48,270 bases of DNA from CAZRQL01 sp964602415 (GTDB taxonomy: Bacteria; Bacteroidota; Bacteroidia; Cytophagales; Flammeovirgaceae), in NCBI GenBank assembly GCA_964602415.1, contig CAZRQL010000024.1, positions 1 to 48,270 of the forward strand, read 5' to 3'. The notes below the pieces were generated by a model. It was not told where the DNA came from. It ran no database searches and saw nothing but the letters and a program-made list of their open reading frames with translations. A program made the translations under genes and the position numbers. Numbering within the stretch: the first letter of the stretch is position 1; every line of letters starts with the position of its first letter. Shown here piece by piece: positions 43,790 through 48,270 of this stretch.

Positions 43790-46405
43790 ATGAGAAAGGT
43801 ACTATTTGTGGCTTTAGCAATCACGCTATGCTTGGCGAGCAATGACATTGCCGCGCAAAAAAAGAAGAAAAAAACCACCCAAGCTGAGGGGATGAAGCCT
43901 GTGGATACCCCCAAACCCGCTACCCCACCTACCAACGACAAACCCAAATCCATTGCGGAGCTGACCAAAAAATGCCGCAAAATAGAGGGGCTTTTTACTC
44001 TTTATCGGGATACTACCGATGGCAGTGTTTTTATGGAAATCAAACAGAGCCAACTGGGTAAGGAGTACATTTATTTTGGCTACACCGAAAACGGCACAGT
44101 CTGGGCGGGGCATTTTAAAGGCAATTTCCGCGACAACTACATATTTGCCATAGAGAGGCACTACGAAAAAATCGAATTCCATAAGCGCAACACCTCTTTT
44201 TATTTTGATCCCCAAAATCCATTGAGCCGCAGTGCCAATGCCAACATACCCAACTCCATCATCACAGCCCCTAAAATCGAAGCCAAAGACAGCGCGGGCA
44301 CTACTTTTTTGATTAAAGCCGACAATATTTTTCTCTCCGAAGTGCTGCACAAAATATCTCCTACGATGGTGCCGGGGCTGAGTTCGCCTTTTCAGTTTAG
44401 TTTGGGAGGCATCAATCCTTCCAAGACCAAATACGACAACCTGCGCAATTACCCCCAAAATATGGATATAGTGGTCGAATACGCCTACGACAACGGCGCA
44501 CCCATCAACGGAGGCGGCCCCGATGTTACAGACCCGCGCTACGTATCCATCAAATTCCAGCACAGTATCATCGAAGTTCCCCAAAACGACTATGAGCCGA
44601 GGTACGATGACCCCCGCGTAGGGTATTTCAACGAGCAAGTAACCGACATGACCACCACCGAGGCCATTCCTTACCGAGATTTGATTCATCGTTGGCATTT
44701 GAAGAAAAAAGACCCCAACGCCGCCCTTTCCGAGCCTGTCGAGCCGATTGTTTGGTGGATAGAAAACACCACCCCACATGAGTTTAGGGAGACCATCAAA
44801 GAGGCTGTCTTACAATGGAACAAAGCCTTTGAAGCGGCGGGTTTTAAAAACGCGGTGCAAGTCAATATCCAGCCTGATGATGCCACTTGGGACGCGGGCG
44901 ACATTCGCTACAACGTCTTGCGCTGGACTTCTTCGCCTTATCCTCCTTTTGGGGGCTACGGGCCGAGTTTTGTCAATCCGCGCACTGGCCAAATCTTAGG
45001 GGCCGACATCATGCTTGAGTACGTTTTTATGACCAACCGACTCAAACAAGAGAAACTCTACAAAGCCGAGCCTTTTTATCGCTCTATTTCCGACATGATT
45101 GAGCAGCAAACCAACCAACATCAGCACGGCGAACACGTACCCAATCATCATTTTTGCAACAACGGTGAAATCATAGAGCGCAACCTACACTTCGGGCGCG
45201 AATTGGTGCTGGCTCGCGGCGGCAATGCTTACGACTTGCGCGAACTCACCAAACAAGCCCTTACCGAACTGGTGATGCACGAAGTCGGCCACACCATGGG
45301 ACTCATGCACAACATGAAAGCCTCTCAACTCTACAACCTCCAAGAACTCCACAACAAAGAACTCACCTCCAAAACCGGCTTGGCAGGCTCTGTTATGGAC
45401 TATATTGTCATCAACGTAGCAAAAGACAAAAACAAACAAGGCCATTATTTTTCTACTTCCGTAGGCCCTTATGATATATGGGCTATCGAATACGGCTACA
45501 AGCCCGATGCCGACCTCAAAGCCATAGCCTCTCGTTCTGCCGACCCCAAGCTCACCTTTGGCAATGACGCAGACGATATGCGCGCCCCGGGCAAAGCCAT
45601 AGACCCCAGAGTCAATGTTGAAGATATTTCCTCAGACCAAATCGGGTTTGCTCTTGAGCGGTTCGAGATTGTCAATGAGCTTTTCAAAGACCTCAAGGCT
45701 CGCTATGTCAAGCCCGGCGCTTCTTATCAAGAACTTCGGGGTGCATTCGCTTCTCTTTGGGGGCAGTACCTCAATGCGGCTGCGGTGGTGTCGCGCTTTG
45801 TGGGAGGGGTGTACACAGAGAGGGCTATGGCGGCAGAAAGCGGCGCAACCATGCCGTTTAGACCTGTGCCCTACGAGCAACAGAAAAAAGCAATGGACGT
45901 GCTGGCTTCCAAGCTATTCAGCAACAAAGCCCTTAGTGCCCCCCAAGACCTTTTCAATTACTTGCAACTGCAAAGGCGGGGTTTCAATTTCTTTGCCGCC
46001 ACAGAAGACCCCAAAATCCACAGCTATGTGCTCAGTGCTCAGATGAATGTCTTACTTCACTTGCTTTCGCCTTCTGTTTGCCAACGTATGGTGGACAGCG
46101 AACTCTACGGCAACAAATACAGCCTGTCTGAGATGATGAGCGACCTCAACGATGCCATCTTTTTAGCCGATGCCCGCACAAGCGTCAGCAGCATGAGACA
46201 AAACCTTCAGATGGTTTACACTGAGATGCTTCTTGACATAGCCTTTGGCAAATACGCTTCCATGTATGCCACTCAAGCCAAATCAATGGCCGTTTACAAC
46301 CTCAAAGCCATACGAGCGATTGCTTCAAACGGACTTGGCGACCGACAAACGCTGGCGCACAAAGAAATGCTCAAAACACTCATAGACAGAGCCTTCAAAA
46401 ACTAA
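43790..46405 (+). CDS. Zinc-dependent metzincin-type protease (DUF5117/DUF4953)
   Basis: 871 residues. The signal peptide (MRKVLFVALAITLCLASNDIAAQ) is followed by a Lys-rich stretch, DUF5118 and DUF5117 (about 60-330), and a peptidase domain whose zinc motif is H497-E498-V-G-H501...H507 in HEVGHTMGLMHN, the metzincin pattern, then a C-terminal helical DUF4953 region. The family is common in Bacteroidota but its substrates are unknown. No T9SS sorting tail or lipobox is visible, so it is probably periplasmic. It follows the PorU2-like gene in the same direction but behind a terminator and with its own promoter candidate. A strong terminator follows. Confidence 0.88.
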   Translation: MRKVLFVALAITLCLASNDIAAQKKKKKTTQAEGMKPVDTPKPATPPTNDKPKSIAELTKKCRKIEGLFTLYRDTTDGSVFMEIKQSQLGKEYIYFGYTENGTVWAGHFKGNFRDNYIFAIERHYEKIEFHKRNTSFYFDPQNPLSRSANANIPNSIITAPKIEAKDSAGTTFLIKADNIFLSEVLHKISPTMVPGLSSPFQFSLGGINPSKTKYDNLRNYPQNMDIVVEYAYDNGAPINGGGPDVTDPRYVSIKFQHSIIEVPQNDYEPRYDDPRVGYFNEQVTDMTTTEAIPYRDLIHRWHLKKKDPNAALSEPVEPIVWWIENTTPHEFRETIKEAVLQWNKAFEAAGFKNAVQVNIQPDDATWDAGDIRYNVLRWTSSPYPPFGGYGPSFVNPRTGQILGADIMLEYVFMTNRLKQEKLYKAEPFYRSISDMIEQQTNQHQHGEHVPNHHFCNNGEIIERNLHFGRELVLARGGNAYDLRELTKQALTELVMHEVGHTMGLMHNMKASQLYNLQELHNKELTSKTGLAGSVMDYIVINVAKDKNKQGHYFSTSVGPYDIWAIEYGYKPDADLKAIASRSADPKLTFGNDADDMRAPGKAIDPRVNVEDISSDQIGFALERFEIVNELFKDLKARYVKPGASYQELRGAFASLWGQYLNAAAVVSRFVGGVYTERAMAAESGATMPFRPVPYEQQKKAMDVLASKLFSNKALSAPQDLFNYLQLQRRGFNFFAATEDPKIHSYVLSAQMNVLLHLLSPSVCQRMVDSELYGNKYSLSEMMSDLNDAIFLADARTSVSSMRQNLQMVYTEMLLDIAFGKYASMYATQAKSMAVYNLKAIRAIASNGLGDRQTLAHKEMLKTLIDRAFKN

Positions 46406-46421
46406 GAAACCGTTGTTTATG

Positions 46422-46469
46422 CAGCCGTCAAAGTTCGTAAAGATGGATTTTGACGGCTGTTTTTATTTT
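46422..46469 (+). terminator. Strong terminator after the zinc protease gene
   Basis: CAGCCGTCAAA (46422-46432) pairs with TTTGACGGCTG (46449-46459), 11 perfect base pairs, followed by TTTTTATTTT. Confidence 0.85.
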
Positions 46470-46586
46470 ACAGCATACTACCAATCAATTTGGTTTTAAT
46501 CGTTTTTTAAAATAAACACTTAATTTTCAAAACTTTAACTATTATTAATATTACAGGGTGAAAAATTCACAAAAAATTCATATTGT

Positions 46587-46628
46587 ATTTTTGATTTTTG
46601 ATTTTTGATTTTTGATTTTTGATTTTTG
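46587..46628. repeat. ATTTTTG heptanucleotide array, six perfect copies
   Basis: Six uninterrupted copies of ATTTTTG. Upstream of it (46571-46581) is AAAAAATTCAT, close to the AAAAAATTCAC that precedes the AATTTTG array near 17641. The first copy plus the preceding T forms TATTTTTG, an exact TAnnTTTG box. Confidence 0.9.
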
Positions 46629-46716
46629 CTCCACTTTTAATGGCCATCAAAGTTAGTTTCCCTTCTAACCCTAAGGGGGCGTATGCGAAAAGCCTTACGA
46701 GTAGCATAATTTTTAA

Positions 46717-47238
46717 ATAAAAATCAAAAAATTAGCAGTTTTTACTGCCCTTTATGTCGCTCTTATGTTTGGTGTTTGGGCTTGTAGCGATTATGCCGGT
46801 AGAGATTCAAAAATTCCTCTGTCTAAAAGTATTGTTTCAGAGCCGCTTACTGCATACGAACTTGATGCGATAGATAGACCAAGAAAAATTAAAATTTTAA
46901 AAAAGGGAACGCATACCGGAAGTCCTTGTGGTTTAAGCCTACCCTGTGGTAATTGCGCAGGGATTTGTTTAATCCGCTTCAACGCCACAGCCCCTGAATT
47001 TGACGAAAGTAGTGCGACTTTTGTTCTGATGAACGACTCAACTATGCGACTTTATTTTGAAAATGACTTTTTCTTGGGCGCAAACCATACGGTTACAATT
47101 CAATCCGATATTATCTTTGACGAACTTGAAAGTGCCGCATTTGGAAAGAATATGATTAAAATACCTGCTGGAAACTATTCTCTTCAAGCAAGTGTAAATC
47201 CCCATGGATATATCTCAATAAATGTTGTAACTGAATAA
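46717..47238 (+). CDS. Putative lipoprotein with C-x5-C-x2-C-x3-C motif and no ATG start
   Basis: The frame opens at 46717 after a stop codon, and its first codons give a textbook lipoprotein signal ending VWAC (173 residues in all), but with ATA where ATG is expected. The first real ATG is at 46765, inside the signal core, leaving only six residues before the lipid cysteine. The mature protein carries four cysteines in CGLSLPCGNCAGIC spacing, then a beta-rich domain. I do not recognise the family. The start may be a rare ATA or ATC, or a mutated ATG. The gene follows the heptamer array by about 90 bases, as the lipoprotein at 17828 follows the other array. Confidence 0.55.
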   Translation: MKIKKLAVFTALYVALMFGVWACSDYAGRDSKIPLSKSIVSEPLTAYELDAIDRPRKIKILKKGTHTGSPCGLSLPCGNCAGICLIRFNATAPEFDESSATFVLMNDSTMRLYFENDFFLGANHTVTIQSDIIFDELESAAFGKNMIKIPAGNYSLQASVNPHGYISINVVTE

Positions 47239-47252
47239 TTTATTTGGTAAGG

Positions 47253-47279
47253 TTAGCTTTAAAAGCTAAACTTATTTTA
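47253..47279 (+). terminator. Weak hairpin after the lipoprotein gene
   Basis: TTAGCTTT-A-AAAGCTAA (47253-47269) followed by ACTTATTTTA. The stem is AT-rich and the T-tract is imperfect. Confidence 0.35.
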
Positions 47280-47293
47280 TTAATTGAAAATAT

Positions 47294-47911
47294 ATGAAAT
47301 TATTATTAAATAAGTTTTTTCTTGCATTATTCTTTGTATTTTTTTTCTATTCTTGCAAGAGTTTAAATTACTTTGTATATGCTGTAAGTATCTCAAGACC
47401 AAAAAACTTGATGAAAGCCGATCAAATCCGATATCTTAAGAAAATGAGAATTGATTTTGATACTGCCAATTTATTTTCATTAATTCCAACTTATGCTGAT
47501 AGTCTTAAAGATTCCACTTATTGCCTTGATACGTACAATTTTAGAAATCGTTCTTATTCAATACCTCAAATCAGAATCTATGAAAAGTCAGGTAGATTCA
47601 TTACCGGATGGCAAAGTTGCTTTGGGATGCCGAAACAGATCAATCCTTTTTTACAAGATACATCCTCAAACAAAAATAATATTAATGAGTTATTAAACAG
47701 AAGTTTAACTTTTCAAAGAGACTCAAAACTATTCATTAAAGATATTAATATTTGTATAGATAATTACGATAAAATAATAGTTATCTATTGGGCTAAATAT
47801 TTAGGTAAATACAATAAGGATTTCCTAAGAGAAATTGAAAAATTTAAAAAAAATAATAAACAGAGAAAATTTTTATATTTATACGCTAATTTAGACTATA
47901 TTCAAAAATAA
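47294..47911 (+). CDS. Putative lipoprotein, possibly thioredoxin-like without active-site cysteines
   Basis: 205 residues with a lipoprotein signal ending FFFYSC (lipid cysteine near residue 21). The C-terminal part, KIIVIYWAKYLGK followed by a helix and LYLYANLDY, recalls the beta-alpha-beta strand pattern of thioredoxin-like proteins, but there is no CxxC motif, so this is only a weak resemblance. The gene is strongly AT-rich. It follows the previous lipoprotein gene after a weak hairpin. Function unknown. Confidence 0.6.
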   Translation: MKLLLNKFFLALFFVFFFYSCKSLNYFVYAVSISRPKNLMKADQIRYLKKMRIDFDTANLFSLIPTYADSLKDSTYCLDTYNFRNRSYSIPQIRIYEKSGRFITGWQSCFGMPKQINPFLQDTSSNKNNINELLNRSLTFQRDSKLFIKDINICIDNYDKIIVIYWAKYLGKYNKDFLREIEKFKKNNKQRKFLYLYANLDYIQK

Positions 47912-47948
47912 TATTGGTATTTAGAATCCTAAACCGATATTTTTTATA
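47910..47948 (+). terminator. Terminator after the second lipoprotein gene
   Basis: AATATTGGT (47910-47918) pairs with ACCGATATT (47933-47941) with one G-U pair, followed by TTTTATAT. It overlaps the stop codon. Confidence 0.5.
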
Positions 47949-48112
47949 TCATGAATTTGAACATAAGAATATTTCCGGCTAACGAGTTGGAGTTTGATGC
48001 AAAATTCGCTCAAGAGTCTGCTTGCTAAAAGTTTTATGGTAGTATTCTATATTTACTTGATTATTTTAAATATCCATGTTTTTTTATTTGCATAAACATG
48101 TGTTAAAACCGA

Positions 48113-48270
48113 ATGCGAGGACTAAATAAAGTAACTTTGATAGGCAATTTGGGGAGCAGTCCCGAAATAAAAATGCTTGAAGGCAGTATCAAGGTGACGA
48201 AATTTTCCTTAGCTGCTACTTTGAGCAAGTTTTACATCGTGAAGAGATGTTTTTTGGTATCCCTCGTCCC
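48113..48270 (+). CDS. ssb: Single-stranded DNA-binding protein, 5' part, family match lost near 48221
   Basis: The ATG at 48113 starts MRGLNKVTLIGNLGSSPEIK, the OB-fold opening of bacterial SSB, and continues correctly through TKFSLAAT at about residue 36. From 48221 the same frame reads LSKFYIVKRCF and no longer looks like SSB, although it stays open to the window end. In another frame the last bases read EQVLHREEMFFGIPRP, which looks like coding sequence of some other gene. SSB coats single-stranded DNA in replication and repair. The break may be an insertion, a frameshift or a chimeric scaffold end. Confidence 0.7.
   Translation, partial: MRGLNKVTLIGNLGSSPEIKMLEGSIKVTKFSLAATLSKFYIVKRCFLVSLV

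Larger units (their letters stand above)
46406..46716. other. Intergenic region with terminator and second heptamer array
   Basis: About 310 bases after the zinc protease gene. In order they hold the strong terminator at 46422-46469, an AT-rich stretch, the ATTTTTG array at 46587-46628, and about 90 bases up to the next coding frame that include CCCTAAGGGG-like sequence near 46669. I see no other gene. Confidence 0.6.

Noticed and set aside
43826..44779. A 317-codon minus-strand frame inside the zinc protease gene
   Set aside because: It is antisense to the DUF5118/DUF5117 region and lacks any domain or promoter.
17657..46628. A CRISPR array at the heptamer repeats
   Set aside because: The repeats are contiguous 7-mers with no spacers and there are no cas genes.

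Overview
The window looks like a chromosomal stretch from a member of the phylum Bacteroidota, probably a gliding or free-living Cytophagales-type lineage rather than a gut Bacteroides. The reasons are the Bacteroidota-type promoter boxes (TAnnTTTG, in two places with a TTG or TTTG about 16-19 nt upstream), a Rho factor with a long acidic insertion, a type IX secretion (T9SS) C25 protease with a type A sorting tail, a sensor that joins a two-component-type propeller to a SpoIIE phosphatase, TamB, LpxB, and a menaquinone-type MenB. The sequence is a draft scaffold: it has a run of 100 N at 17685-17784. The species cannot be fixed from the sequence alone.

Layout. 1-7081: a Nudix hydrolase, then a minus-strand operon read rho, coaE, yfiC-like tRNA methyltransferase, Fur-family regulator, divergent from uvrB. 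REP-like palindromes lie at the left edge and after uvrB. 7082-11220: a minus-strand group (secreted protein, DinB/DUF1569 protein, MenB, PLP-dependent desulfhydrase/deaminase), then OsmC and an outer-membrane barrel on the plus strand. 11280-17410: methylmalonyl-CoA mutase large subunit, a radA-mtnK pair with overlapping ends, and a glycosyltransferase. 17411-19292: an accessory islet with hairpins, a heptanucleotide tandem repeat broken by the assembly gap, and two lipoprotein genes, the first cysteine-rich.

19296-29808: TamB with a small membrane protein and a lipoprotein upstream; ComB and LpxB convergent with overlapping stop codons; a RidA-family protein; a Skp/OmpH-like chaperone; MltG; and a one-TM unknown. 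This is mostly envelope biogenesis. 30040-35424: a large UPF1-like SF1 helicase and a cystathionine beta-synthase. 35534-46405: three large plus-strand genes (propeller/SpoIIE sensor, PorU2-like C25 protease, DUF5117-type zinc protease) that point to a surface-protein secretion and processing neighbourhood. 46406-48270: a second heptanucleotide repeat, two more lipoprotein genes, and the start of ssb, whose family match stops about 50 bases before the window ends.

The housekeeping genes look ordinary. The parts most worth a second look are the two heptanucleotide-repeat loci next to cysteine-motif lipoprotein genes (17657-18367 and 46587-47238), where the repeat units resemble the promoter -7 box used across the window. 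Next come the REP-like elements, the 3' break in ssb, the orphan ComB, and the PorU2/SpoIIE/zinc-protease neighbourhood. I did not find a convincing complete new defence or mobile system.
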